64,000 nt of DNA, taken from the NCBI GenBank assembly GCA_900541485.1, contig UQJW01000002.1, positions 62,001 through 126,000 of the forward strand. The letters run 5' to 3'. The DNA comes from an uncultured Dialister sp. Its GTDB lineage: Bacteria > Bacillota > Negativicutes > Veillonellales > Dialisteraceae. Positions 40,832-49,759 of the stretch are shown here, piece after piece. The notes under the pieces were generated by a model that had not been told where the DNA came from, ran no database searches, and saw nothing but the letters and a program-made list of their open reading frames with translations. A program made the translations under genes and the position numbers. Position 1 is the stretch's first letter. Each line of letters starts with the position of its first letter.

Positions 40832-40917
40832 GCCCTCCTCTCCTTTCACTTTTTAAATATGCTGATAGTAATCTCTGATATCTATCATCTTAGCACATTT
40901 CCATCCGGTAGCCATCA

Positions 40918-41019
40918 TTATTTTTTCCAATTAACAAAATCATACACAACCCATTTCCGCACTGTACACTTTGATTTTTTCCGTTCAGCTTTTTCTTGCT
41001 TTAACTTCTTTCTTCCCAT
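40918..41019 (-). CDS. Possible 33-residue basic peptide
   Basis: An ATG-started frame encodes MGRKKLKQEKAERKKSKCTV and 13 more residues (ends VYDFVNWKK). It is strongly basic. The Shine-Dalgarno is weak (AAAGG), and chance in AT-rich DNA cannot be excluded. Confidence 0.25.
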   Translation of the reverse strand: MGRKKLKQEKAERKKSKCTVRKWVVYDFVNWKK

Positions 41020-41200
41020 AAACGCCAACCTTTCTCTATCTATTACGGTTAGAAAGAAATCATTCTAATGTAATATCAAATATAATATATACGTGTATCA
41101 AGCGTTATTACAAATAGCAAAAAGCAGAAAATCTTTAGATACCAATCCCCATAAATCAATCAGACCGACTGTTTCCCATATAAATATGATTTTACGCACG

Positions 41201-41228
41201 AAAAAAGACCCTGAAAATTCAGAGTCTT
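41201..41228 (-). terminator. Terminator of the tRNA-Pro/tRNA-Arg operon
   Basis: AAGACTCTGA (minus strand) pairs with TCAGGGTCTT with one G-T and is followed by T6. Sixty bases after tRNA-Arg. Confidence 0.75.
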
Positions 41229-41287
41229 ATTCCGGTAATTACTACAGGGCATTACCATTTGCAAAAGCAAACTGGTCGTGTCTTTGT

Positions 41288-41364
<77 letters not shown>

Positions 41365-41367
41365 ATG

Positions 41368-41443
41368 TGGTCGGGGCAGCCGGACTCGAACTGGCGACCC
41401 CCTGCTCCCAAAGCAGGTGCGCTACCAACTGCGCCATGCCCCG
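41368..41443 (-). tRNA. tRNA-Pro(TGG)
   Basis: 76 nt with encoded CCA. Acceptor CGGGGCA pairs with TGCCCCG; anticodon loop TTTGGGA gives TGG. C1-G72 pair typical of tRNA-Pro. Confidence 0.95.
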
Positions 41444-41455
41444 TAATACCGAATA

Positions 41456-41484
41456 ATTATATTACATATACAAAGCAATGTCAA
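41456..41484 (-). promoter_or_regulatory. Consensus promoter of the tRNA-Pro/tRNA-Arg operon
   Basis: TTGACA (41479-41484) and TATAAT (41456-41461), both perfect and 17 bases apart on the minus strand. Lies 12 bases before tRNA-Pro. Confidence 0.92.
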
Positions 41485-41494
41485 TTAATCTTAT

Positions 41495-41929
41495 TCAGAT
41501 TTTTTTGTGCTTTACATCTTCTTCTTTGACAATTCCCAAGTAAATACACCCGATAATCCAAGCTACATAGTCATCAATAGGAACAGGTACCGTGCGTAGT
41601 CCTTTAGGTATAAGCCGCTTAAACCCTTGAGGGGGATTGTATTTCCAGAACCAAGCTTCTCCCATTTCTGTCGTGTACTTTTCATTGACCACCGCTGTTT
41701 GTATATTTTTATTCATCGCAGCGAACCAATTGCATACTCGTTTTTTGACCTCTTTGTGGTGCGTTCCGTTTCCAATCACAAAAACATCAATTATATATGC
41801 AGACATAATTTCTTTCAGGGTATGCTCTAGTTCCCCGGTCAGGATGATGCCTTTCCAAGTGAGAGTCCCATCTTCCCGTAAAACCGCCAGCCCTGTTTTT
41901 ACGGATCCGGGATCGGCTGCAAGTATCAT
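41495..41929 (-). CDS. RuvX/YqgF-like RNase H-fold protein
   Basis: The 144-residue protein opens with ILAADPGSVKTGLAVLREDG, the RNase H-like first strand of the YqgF/RuvX family with catalytic-type D6, and has VFVIGNG for the second strand and DDYVAWIIG near the end for the third acidic residue. Canonical members process 16S rRNA; this copy is divergent and follows the DUF3084 gene at the tail of the LPS locus, so its target is uncertain. Starts directly after the DUF3084 stop. Confidence 0.65.
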   Translation of the reverse strand: MILAADPGSVKTGLAVLREDGTLTWKGIILTGELEHTLKEIMSAYIIDVFVIGNGTHHKEVKKRVCNWFAAMNKNIQTAVVNEKYTTEMGEAWFWKYNPPQGFKRLIPKGLRTVPVPIDDYVAWIIGCIYLGIVKEEDVKHKKI

Positions 41930-43120
41930 TTACATTTCCTTTACTACCTCTACATCAATCAGCAAAGGCCCTTCTGAATAAATATCTTTCTTAGCTTTGA
42001 TAATAAGCGTACATTTGCTGTTATAGGCTTTAACTTTTTCGATGACGTTAAGCAATTCCTGTCCTTCCAGTTGACCTATTTTCCCTGTAATCGGGTCAGG
42101 AAGTACACCTTTACCCTTTGCGTAATGGTTTAAGTCATTCAGTAAGCGGAGTACTTGTGCATCAGGACGTTTGAGGCTTCCATAGTTGAGCATTTCCGCT
42201 TTCATAATCGTTTCATTTTTTAAGAAAATCAGGTTATTGTCAAAAACATCAAATTCAACAATAGCGGGTTCTCCCAAAATCAGGTTTCCTGCTGCCACTA
42301 CACGTACTAATTTTTTATTTTTGGCTTCTTTTACTTTTTCTACGGCAGAATCAAAAGATACTTGTGGCATCCTTACCAGATATACATCTTTATCTTTTAC
42401 ATTCATTCTGTCTTTCAGTAAATTGTTTATATCATTTAATATGCTGCCTAAAACCTGTTCCGATTGTTCTTTCGTCATATTTTCATCGACAACCGCATCG
42501 GTTAAAACCTGGCCTGCTCTGAACACAACGGTACCTTCTCTGATAGCCGCTATATTTCCGAGAAGAGACTCTTTTTCTTTATTCAACTTGGAAATATTTC
42601 CGGAAAGCTCTTCCTTTGTTTTTTCTAATTTTTCAATTTCTTCCGCAGATGCTTCTACTCCCTGCCGAGCTTCATCATAAGCCTTTTGTACAACAGATAA
42701 TTCTGTTTCTGCATACGCCCGTTGACTTTCTACCCGTTCCAGTTCTTTAGATATATTCTCAGAACGGAGTGTCATATATTTGTATTCTTTATTTCGTTCC
42801 TTCAGTTGTTGCTTTCCTTCTTCCAGTTCCTTGTTTTTAACTTCAATTTCCTGATTTAAATTTGCCATTCTCTCTTGAAGCCGGCTTAATCCGAATAATG
42901 CAACCCGTACATTTTCATTTACTACTGCAAGTGCCGCTATTGTCAAAAAAGATATCAGAATTCCTGAAATAATAGTAACAATAATAGAGGTGTATTTGGG
43001 GCGTAAACCAAAAAGAGAAAGTCTTTTTTTCCCTACCTTCGATCCGATTTTATCACCAAGAAATGCAATGACCCCGCCCATAATCATCAGAACGAGAAAC
43101 ATGGCAATACCAATAAACAT
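41930..43120 (-). CDS. DUF3084 coiled-coil membrane protein
   Basis: The 396-residue protein has two N-terminal membrane helices (about residues 1-22, MFIGIAMFLVLMIMGGVIAF, and 45-67), then SLFGLRPKYTSIIVTI between them, a long coiled coil (about 80-185, RLQERMANLNQEIEVKNKEL) and a C-terminal alpha/beta domain. This is DUF3084, known also from cyanobacteria. Function unknown; position after lptF suggests an envelope role. ATG 43120 follows GGAGG; a 20-residue longer frame lacks support. Confidence 0.82.
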   Translation of the reverse strand: MFIGIAMFLVLMIMGGVIAFLGDKIGSKVGKKRLSLFGLRPKYTSIIVTIISGILISFLTIAALAVVNENVRVALFGLSRLQERMANLNQEIEVKNKELEEGKQQLKERNKEYKYMTLRSENISKELERVESQRAYAETELSVVQKAYDEARQGVEASAEEIEKLEKTKEELSGNISKLNKEKESLLGNIAAIREGTVVFRAGQVLTDAVVDENMTKEQSEQVLGSILNDINNLLKDRMNVKDKDVYLVRMPQVSFDSAVEKVKEAKNKKLVRVVAAGNLILGEPAIVEFDVFDNNLIFLKNETIMKAEMLNYGSLKRPDAQVLRLLNDLNHYAKGKGVLPDPITGKIGQLEGQELLNVIEKVKAYNSKCTLIIKAKKDIYSEGPLLIDVEVVKEM

Positions 43121-43133
43121 ATATACCTCCACC

Positions 43134-44219
43134 TCAATTATTAGCCTTTTTAATAAGGAATACTCCGCAAATACATGCAATAAAATTAGGAAGCCATACC
43201 GCTATAAAAGGAGACAACATATGTGCATTCCCCAAAGCTTCCAAAAATGTCATGACCGCATAATATATAAAAATAATTACTACAGAAAGTCCGAAACCGA
43301 TAGAAGATGAAGACCTTTGTTTTTGAACTCCCAGAGGAGCTCCTACCAGAGAAAAAACAAAGCTGGCCATTGGCAATGAAAACCTGCGATGAATTTCCAT
43401 ATATATCGGTGTTATATCTGCATGAGCTGCCGCATAGGCTTTACTTGCCACCAGCAGCTCACGGATTGTCATTTCATCATAATTCTTTTTTTCTTTTGGA
43501 ATATCTTTCGGTGATTGGGCATAGGGAATCGCTTGTTTCTTAAAATGCATCATCCGGTTAACTCCGTCATCAGACAGATCATAAATAATCCCGTCTTTCA
43601 TAATCCATGTACCATTTTCCCACGTGGCGGCCGGAGCGTTTTCCACACGGATTACTTTTTCATTCTGAAATTCCTGCAGAGTTATATTTTCAAGAGTTTT
43701 AGTTTCCGGATTATACCGCCTTGCATAGAGTAAGTGTGAAATCTGTCCCTTTTGTATATCCCGCATAATCACATGATCTGTTATTCCGGGATTCAAATTT
43801 TGCATGATTTCTACATGAAGAACTTGTTCATATTTTGTATTTGTCCAAGGAACCACATATTCATTAAAAGCAATCGTGCAAAGACTGATTATAAAGGTAA
43901 TTACAAAAATAGGTTTTGCCAGGCGTATAAAGCTCTGTCCCGATGTTCGCATAACAATCAGTTCACTAGCTCCGGACAGCCGGGACGTAGCCATCAATGA
44001 GCCCAAGAGAACCGCCATAGGGAACGTATATACAATAATTCTCGGCAATGCAAGAATAAATATTTTAATGGCCGCCAGTGCCGACGCACCATATTTAGTC
44101 ACATAGCCGGCTATTTTAAGTAAAGTATCTGCGCCTAAAAATATCGAAGTAAACGCAGCGACTCCAAAAAGAAACGGCCCGAGGAATTCTTTTAAGATAT
44201 ATTTATCAAGTATACGCAT
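43134..44219 (-). CDS. lptF: LPS export permease LptF/LptG family
   Basis: LptF/G permeases extract LPS from the inner membrane, powered by LptB. The 361-residue protein has three N-terminal helices (ILDKYILKEFLGPFLFGVAA start), a periplasmic beta-jellyroll (about 120-250) and three C-terminal helices. Only one permease gene is present, so it may act as a homodimer or its partner lies elsewhere. It is encoded 28 bases after lptB. The F versus G distinction cannot be made. Confidence 0.88.
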   Translation of the reverse strand: MRILDKYILKEFLGPFLFGVAAFTSIFLGADTLLKIAGYVTKYGASALAAIKIFILALPRIIVYTFPMAVLLGSLMATSRLSGASELIVMRTSGQSFIRLAKPIFVITFIISLCTIAFNEYVVPWTNTKYEQVLHVEIMQNLNPGITDHVIMRDIQKGQISHLLYARRYNPETKTLENITLQEFQNEKVIRVENAPAATWENGTWIMKDGIIYDLSDDGVNRMMHFKKQAIPYAQSPKDIPKEKKNYDEMTIRELLVASKAYAAAHADITPIYMEIHRRFSLPMASFVFSLVGAPLGVQKQRSSSSIGFGLSVVIIFIYYAVMTFLEALGNAHMLSPFIAVWLPNFIACICGVFLIKKANN

Positions 44220-44247
44220 CAGAATTCCTCCTTATAATTTCTAAATA

Positions 44248-44970
44248 TCATAAACTGAAATTCTCTCCCAGATAAAATTTTCTTGCCAGCGGGTTGACTG
44301 AAATTTCTTCCGCTTTACCGCTAAGTAAAATTTTCCCTTCTGATAAAATATAGGCATTATCAACAATTCTCAGTGTTTCTCTTACATTGTGATCTGTAAT
44401 GAGTATGCCGATACCTCTCGCTTTCAAATGCATGACTACGCTTTGTATATCTTCTACAGCCAAAGGATCCACACCGGCAAAAGGTTCGTCAAGTAAAATA
44501 AACGAGGGATCCATCGTAAGCGATCTCGCGATTTCTACACGTCTCCGTTCACCGCCGGAAAGAGCATCGCCTCTTGTATCTTTTACATGGGTAATATGAA
44601 ACTCTTCAAGAAGAGACTCCGCTTTTTTTACACGCTCCTCTTCCGTCAATTCTTGTCGCGTTTCCAAGAGAGACATCAAGTTTTCCCAAACAGTCATTTT
44701 TCTGAAAATAGAAGCTTCTTGCGGAAGATAGCTGATACCAAACTTATTTCTTTGATGAATAGGCATGCCCGCCAAAGACGTCCCGTCAACCGTAACGTCT
44801 CCTTTATCGGGATGTATAATCCCGACAATCATATAGAAAGTTGTTGTTTTTCCCGCCCCATTCGGCCCCAGTAATCCGACGACAGTTCCTTGGTTTACTT
44901 CTATATTCACATCATTAACAACTGTCCGCTCGCCATATTTTTTTAATAATCCATGCGTTTCTATTTTCAT
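44248..44970 (-). CDS. lptB: LPS export ATPase LptB
   Basis: LptB is the ATP-binding subunit of the LPS extractor. The 240 residues have Walker A GPNGAGKTT (35-43), the signature LSGGERRRVEIARSL, Walker B FILLDEPFAGVDPLAVEDIQ and an ITDHNVRETL H-loop, all matching LptB closely. Position between lptA and lptF supports the call. Confidence 0.96.
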   Translation of the reverse strand: MKIETHGLLKKYGERTVVNDVNIEVNQGTVVGLLGPNGAGKTTTFYMIVGIIHPDKGDVTVDGTSLAGMPIHQRNKFGISYLPQEASIFRKMTVWENLMSLLETRQELTEEERVKKAESLLEEFHITHVKDTRGDALSGGERRRVEIARSLTMDPSFILLDEPFAGVDPLAVEDIQSVVMHLKARGIGILITDHNVRETLRIVDNAYILSEGKILLSGKAEEISVNPLARKFYLGENFSL

Positions 44971-45060
44971 TTTTTATCCTTAATTTAAATTCTTAGTTGA
45001 CATGCTCCTTTTGTGGCATTCAATCTGTGGAAAAGCATTTCGGATAAATCATTCTTCTCA

Positions 45061-45786
45061 TTATTTGCTGCCGGAGGATGTATTCGTAATGATAAGAGTA
45101 CTTCTTCCTGTAGTTTCAATAATTTTATCAGCATCCCATATAACCAATTCCGGTCCATCGAACGAATTACCGTTCTGTACAATATGGGCATTTCCTGTCA
45201 GCACAAGCTTCCCATCATTTCCATTTATCCCGCTTCTTGTGTAAGTAGCCACATCGCTATAACCGGTCATCTGCCGCGAATCGCTGGTTAAGTTTACTCC
45301 GCCGGAAGCAACAATTTCTACCTGTTTCAGATTTCCTTCAATCAAAGGTGCCTGCATAGAAGCGTCAGAAAACTCCAAGTAACCGCCCCCACGAATTTTT
45401 CCAATCCCGGTATCCGCATTATATGTAACGTCATCCCCTTTAAGAACTCTTCCCTCTGCCCTGTCATTTAAATATACGGAACCTGTTCCATGCACCGTTT
45501 TATCATTATATATATATAATTTATCGGCAGTCATAACCGTTTCATCTTTTTCATACCGTACATTTCCTTCCAACCATGCACTGCGATCCCCAAAATAATA
45601 TTGCCCCTTTTGTCCTGTAATCACAGCGCCCTGATTCGCATGAATGACAACATTGCCCTCTGCTGTCGCAATTTTTGAATTTCCGTCATACGTCAATATA
45701 TCGGCTGTAATATCATCGGCAGACACGGGTATCGAAAAAGTACATGCCAGAACCAGTGTCATGAAAAAAAACTTTAAATTTCTCAC
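45061..45786 (-). CDS. lptA: LptA/OstA family periplasmic LPS transport protein
   Basis: LptA bridges the periplasm with a beta-jellyroll that carries LPS. The 241-residue product has a signal peptide (MRNLKFFFMTLVLACTFSIP, cleavage near VSA-DD) and OstA-type strands: TYDGNSKIATAEGNVVIHAN, SAWLEGNVRYEKDETVMTAD and VLKGDDVTYN. Start is GTG overlapping the lptC stop by one base (TAGTG), behind AAGGAGG. Confidence 0.88.
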   Translation of the reverse strand: MRNLKFFFMTLVLACTFSIPVSADDITADILTYDGNSKIATAEGNVVIHANQGAVITGQKGQYYFGDRSAWLEGNVRYEKDETVMTADKLYIYNDKTVHGTGSVYLNDRAEGRVLKGDDVTYNADTGIGKIRGGGYLEFSDASMQAPLIEGNLKQVEIVASGGVNLTSDSRQMTGYSDVATYTRSGINGNDGKLVLTGNAHIVQNGNSFDGPELVIWDADKIIETTGRSTLIITNTSSGSK

Positions 45787-46325
45787 TATATGTCCTCCTT
45801 CTCGGAAAGCTTTGCATGTCCTTTAGCTGCAATTTTTTCAAGTACCCTGTCTGCCGTAAAGGAATCTGCCGTCAAAACACGACCGTCCTTCTCTACCCTA
45901 AAGGGCCGGTCTGTAGATAATATTTGTTTCTTACCGTCATAGGTCAAGTTTTTTGCAGATAAAATCAATCCGTCTTTCGTTTGTCCGTTTATATCTCCAT
46001 CGAGATAAACCAATTGCTCATTTTTTTTGAGCAATCCTTTTTTGGCTTTAATTTTCAGTTCGTTTCCTTGATTAGAAAAAAAGCCGTCAATTCCCTCTAA
46101 ATGAACCGTATTTTTGTCTTTTTCAATCTTAACATGATGAGCCTTTAAATTCCATATAACTTGCCCATCCTTTTCCTCACTTAAATTTATGTCATTAAAT
46201 TCAACTGCTTGTTTAGCTGCAGTTGCTCCCGTACCAGCATTTCCATCCTCTTTGAACAGGAAATAAATTCCCGCTACAACCATTAAGACGACAAAAACAA
46301 TCAACAGAGTTTTATTCTCTTTCAT
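45786..46325 (-). CDS. lptC: LPS export protein LptC
   Basis: LptC is the membrane-anchored link between LptF/G and LptA. The 179-residue protein has an N-terminal anchor (TLLIVFVVLMVVAGIYFLF), then LptC strands INLSEEKDGQVIWNLKAHHV and LKIKAKKGLLKKNEQLVYLD and ILSTDRPFRVEKDGRVLTAD. ATG 46325 follows GGGGAGG and lies inside the 3' end of the acyltransferase gene; the reading frame continues 21 codons upstream without an RBS. Confidence 0.9.
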   Translation of the reverse strand: MKENKTLLIVFVVLMVVAGIYFLFKEDGNAGTGATAAKQAVEFNDINLSEEKDGQVIWNLKAHHVKIEKDKNTVHLEGIDGFFSNQGNELKIKAKKGLLKKNEQLVYLDGDINGQTKDGLILSAKNLTYDGKKQILSTDRPFRVEKDGRVLTADSFTADRVLEKIAAKGHAKLSEKEDI

Positions 46326-47301
46326 GCCCGACCTCCCCGTTATTGTTTGTGGAAAAATCAAGTCCCAGTTTTTGTCTTTGCTGCCCATCTAAATTCCGAT
46401 ACATTTCAATTTCATCAGCCTCTGTCCAGAATAAATGCTGGAACCAAAGCCAGTCGGCAGGATTTTCTTTAATAAACGTTTCCATAATTGTCGCCATCTT
46501 TTGGGAATTCGTTAAAAGATCTTTTTCTGCATCTCCTGTTTCTTCGTAATAGAAGTGTTTTCCAATACAAATCGTATTCCCCGGCTTATTTTTATTTCTC
46601 ACAATGAAAATCGGTAATATAGGTGCCTTAAATTTTCTTGCAAAGACCGCCGGTCCTTGAGGAAAAGAAAAAATACGGTTCATAAATCGGACCGGTATTC
46701 CTGTTTTATTCCCGTCTTTATCCGATAAAAAACCGAGTATGTAATTTTTTTTCATTGCTCTCGCCGCAGCAATCATTTCATAACCACCTGCACCGGTAAG
46801 AAATATATGCTCCCCTGATTTCGCACGATACTCATTAATAATTTTCATCAGTGCATCATCTTTTTGTTTTTTCCCGATGGCCGACGTGTCATAACCATAA
46901 AGAGCCAATCCGGCTCCCAGCCATTCCCAACTGCCGACATGGGCCGTAAGACCTACCACACCTTTATTATCATCATATGCCGCCTCTAAATATTCCGGAT
47001 GATCAATGGTGATATACCGGCTGAGATTTTCTTTGTCTTCACATAAACGCGGCATATATAACATTTCCATGGCAGACATTCCTACGTTTTCATATACCTC
47101 GTTTAATAACTTTTCCGCTTCCGGTTTACTGCACTTTAAACCCATCATGATCTGATTTAAACCACGTTTTTTTTGCTTATCTATACGATTCATGATGGCA
47201 GGACCCAGGAACTTGCCTATGCGTAATATCCGTTCATACGACAAAGTACACAGAATACGGCTGATTCCCTTTAATAATCCGTATTTCAAATAAAATAGCA
47301 T
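46312..47301 (-). CDS. lpxL: Lipid A acyltransferase, LpxL/HtrB family
   Basis: LpxL adds a secondary acyl chain to Kdo2-lipid A. The 329-residue inner-membrane protein shows the catalytic HX4E motif (HVGSWEWLG near residue 121), the GFLSDKDGNKTGIPVRFMNR segment, and WLWFQHLFW close to the end. N-terminal hydrophobic segment anchors it. The gene starts 36 bases after kdsC. Exact acyl donor and position unknown. Confidence 0.9.
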   Translation of the reverse strand: MLFYLKYGLLKGISRILCTLSYERILRIGKFLGPAIMNRIDKQKKRGLNQIMMGLKCSKPEAEKLLNEVYENVGMSAMEMLYMPRLCEDKENLSRYITIDHPEYLEAAYDDNKGVVGLTAHVGSWEWLGAGLALYGYDTSAIGKKQKDDALMKIINEYRAKSGEHIFLTGAGGYEMIAAARAMKKNYILGFLSDKDGNKTGIPVRFMNRIFSFPQGPAVFARKFKAPILPIFIVRNKNKPGNTICIGKHFYYEETGDAEKDLLTNSQKMATIMETFIKENPADWLWFQHLFWTEADEIEMYRNLDGQQRQKLGLDFSTNNNGEVGHERE

Positions 47302-47337
47302 AATTTCTCTTCTTTCCGGAGATATACAGGTTTTAAA

Positions 47338-47874
47338 TTATTGCGTGTTTAAATTTTCTTCCTCATCATAAAATGAAGAAACAGCTTTTTCCCATTTCCC
47401 CTGTCCAGTCAATACCGTTTCTACAAATTCACGGACAGCGCCTCGTCCACCGTTATAATGAGATATAAAATCCGCCTGTTTCTTGTTTTCTGTACAAGCA
47501 TCAGCGGGGCAACCTGATATTCCTACTTTATCAAAAAGAGGAAGATCATTCAGGTCATCTCCCATAAAGGCCACTTCATTCCAGGAAATATCAAGTTTTT
47601 TCAACACCGCTTCTAAGGACCGGATTTTGTTTCTGACACCCATGAATAAAAAATCAACATTCAATTCTTTGGCTCTGGTATGCACAATTTCTGATTTTCT
47701 GCCCGTTAAAAAAACTGTAGTATATCCCATCCGGTAAAGCAATCCGAGAGCCATTCCGTCATGGACATGAAATTCCTTATATACTTCTCCGGCAGAACCA
47801 AATATGAGAGTGCCCGGAGTAAGCGTACCATCTACATCAAAGGCAAAAAGTTTGATTTTATCTATATTTTTCAT
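47338..47874 (-). CDS. kdsC: 3-deoxy-D-manno-octulosonate-8-phosphate phosphatase KdsC
   Basis: KdsC removes phosphate from Kdo-8-P. The 178-residue HAD-superfamily protein has the nucleophile motif FDVDGTLTPG (D13, D15), the LTGRKSE loop, and GDDLNDLPLF for Mg2+. Start ATG 47874 overlaps the kdsD stop (TGATG); a GTG one codon earlier is an alternative. Its order after kdsD and the presence of kdsA confirm the pathway. Confidence 0.93.
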   Translation of the reverse strand: MKNIDKIKLFAFDVDGTLTPGTLIFGSAGEVYKEFHVHDGMALGLLYRMGYTTVFLTGRKSEIVHTRAKELNVDFLFMGVRNKIRSLEAVLKKLDISWNEVAFMGDDLNDLPLFDKVGISGCPADACTENKKQADFISHYNGGRGAVREFVETVLTGQGKWEKAVSSFYDEEENLNTQ

Positions 47875-48845
47875 CACACAACCCCCTGACGGAGCAAATC
47901 GGTAATATGAATCATTCCCACAGATTTTCCATTATTATCTACTACGGGAAGTACAGTGATAGGATGTGGCACATGTTTTTCCATCAGATGCAACGCTTCT
48001 GCCGCTAATTTATCGGGAGTAATTACTATAGGCTTTTGGGTCATGCCTTCCTTTACCGGCAGAGATAAAAAATTTATTCCTTTTTCAAGTCCGCGTCTCA
48101 CATCACCATCAGTCATAAGACCTTGAAGCATGTAATTCTCATCAATAACCGAAACCGCGCCTAATCCTTTGTCTGTCATCGCGAAAAGAGCGTCTTTAAT
48201 AGAAGAGTTTTCAAAAATAACGGGATTGTTATCTCCTTTATGCATAACCATTTCTACCGTCAATAACAATCTTCTCCCAAGAGATCCCCCGGGGTGGAAT
48301 ACTGCAAAATTATCTGCCGTAAAATGCATCTTCTCCATTAATGTAACCGCTAATGCATCCCCCAATGCCAATGCCGCTGTTGTAGAGCTGGTCGGGGCCA
48401 AGCCGAGACTATCAGCCTCTTTCTCCGCACCGGCATAAAGAACTACATCTGAATTTTTTGCGAGTGTGGAGTTTACATTTCCCACTACAGCAATCATTTT
48501 TGCACCGATACGTTTCACAGAAGGAATAATATTTAAAATTTCTCCCGTTTCTCCACTGTTAGAATAAGCAATTATGACATCTTGCGCAGTGACCATCCCC
48601 AAGTCTCCATGGATTCCTTCTGCCGGGTGCAGAAAGAAGGATGGTGTGCCTGTACTTGCCATCGTGGCAGATACTTTTTTTGCTATATGCCCCGATTTCC
48701 CCATACCCGTAAGAATGACTCGTCCTGACGAGTGACTGATAAGGTTCACTGCATCTTCAAAAGAAGTATCCAATCGGTCAATTAATTTTAAAATTGCTTC
48801 TGCTTCATCACGGAGCACTCTGGCAGCCACTTCTAATGCTGACAT
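47874..48845 (-). CDS. kdsD: D-arabinose-5-phosphate isomerase, KdsD/KpsF/GutQ family
   Basis: This enzyme converts ribulose-5-P to arabinose-5-P, the first Kdo step. The 323 residues have an N-terminal SIS domain (GRVILTGMGKSGHIAKKVSATM, TPSFFLHPAEGIHGDLGMV) and two C-terminal CBS domains (about 200-323). Normal length. Directly precedes kdsC with overlap. Confidence 0.95.
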   Translation of the reverse strand: MSALEVAARVLRDEAEAILKLIDRLDTSFEDAVNLISHSSGRVILTGMGKSGHIAKKVSATMASTGTPSFFLHPAEGIHGDLGMVTAQDVIIAYSNSGETGEILNIIPSVKRIGAKMIAVVGNVNSTLAKNSDVVLYAGAEKEADSLGLAPTSSTTAALALGDALAVTLMEKMHFTADNFAVFHPGGSLGRRLLLTVEMVMHKGDNNPVIFENSSIKDALFAMTDKGLGAVSVIDENYMLQGLMTDGDVRRGLEKGINFLSLPVKEGMTQKPIVITPDKLAAEALHLMEKHVPHPITVLPVVDNNGKSVGMIHITDLLRQGVV

Positions 48846-48937
48846 ACACCCTCCTTATAAAGAAAATCTCCACTGCTTGTTATATAGTCACGATACAACG
48901 GTTCCATAACGATTTCTCTATCTTATTGTAAATAGAA

Positions 48938-49759
48938 CTATTTATCATGCTTGACGATTTCATTGATTGCTATTAAATCCTTTAGCAAACCTTCTAAAGA
49001 TGATAAGTAAAGCATATTGGTAGAATCTGATAATCCTTCCGGAGGATTGTCATGAACCTCCATAAAAAAGCCGTCCACTCCGCTGGCTGCTGCCGCCCGG
49101 GCCAGATAAGGAATCATATCACGCTGCCCTCCGGTTGTTGTTCCCATACCTCCCGGCAGCTGTACGCTATGCGTAGCATCATAAATGACAGGGTAACCGA
49201 ACTTTCTCATAATAGGAAATGCACGCATATCCACTACCAGATTATGGTACCCGAAGGATGCTCCTCTTTCTGTCACCGCCAAATTCGGGTTATGTGCTTC
49301 TTCCATTTTTTGTATAACATTGCTCATATCTTCCGGTGCCATAAACTGCCCTTTTTTCACATTTACCGGCTTTCCTGTCATGGCCGCTCCATAGACCAAA
49401 TCTGTCTGACGGCATAAAAAAGCAGGAATTTGAATCATATCTAAGACCTCTGCTGCCGGCTTTAATTGCGTCACATCATGTACATCCGAAAGAACCGGCA
49501 CTTGTAATTCCTTTTTGATTGATGCCAAAATTTCCAGCCCTTTTTCTATACCCGGCCCCCTGAACGAATGGTAAGAGGATCGGTTTGCTTTGTCATAAGA
49601 TGCCTTAAATATATATTTAACGCCAAGTCTGTTACAAATCTTTTTTATTTCACGACCTATCATCAATGTTCTGTCGTAATCCTCTATAACACAGGGACCG
49701 GCAATCAAAAACAATTGATTGCCATCAAGCGTAAGATTTCCTACCTGAATCGTTTTCAT
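48938..49759 (-). CDS. kdsA: 3-deoxy-8-phosphooctulonate synthase KdsA
   Basis: KdsA condenses arabinose-5-P with phosphoenolpyruvate. The 273-residue barrel has LIAGPCVIEDYDRTLMIG, FKASYDKANRSSYHSFRGPG, IPAFLCRQTDL, and VIYDATHSVQLPGGMGTTTG. The cysteine in GPCVIED suggests the metal-dependent class. Its ATG overlaps the kdsB stop (ATGA). A 92-bp gap separates it from kdsD, enough for internal regulation, but no promoter is clear. Confidence 0.96.
   Translation of the reverse strand: MKTIQVGNLTLDGNQLFLIAGPCVIEDYDRTLMIGREIKKICNRLGVKYIFKASYDKANRSSYHSFRGPGIEKGLEILASIKKELQVPVLSDVHDVTQLKPAAEVLDMIQIPAFLCRQTDLVYGAAMTGKPVNVKKGQFMAPEDMSNVIQKMEEAHNPNLAVTERGASFGYHNLVVDMRAFPIMRKFGYPVIYDATHSVQLPGGMGTTTGGQRDMIPYLARAAAASGVDGFFMEVHDNPPEGLSDSTNMLYLSSLEGLLKDLIAINEIVKHDK

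Larger units (their letters stand above)
40832..41287. other. Intergenic region between small gene and tRNA-Arg, 456 bp
   Basis: Contains a possible 33-codon ORF (40918-41019) and the tRNA terminator (41201-41228). The remainder is AT-rich with no other feature I can support. Confidence 0.5.
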
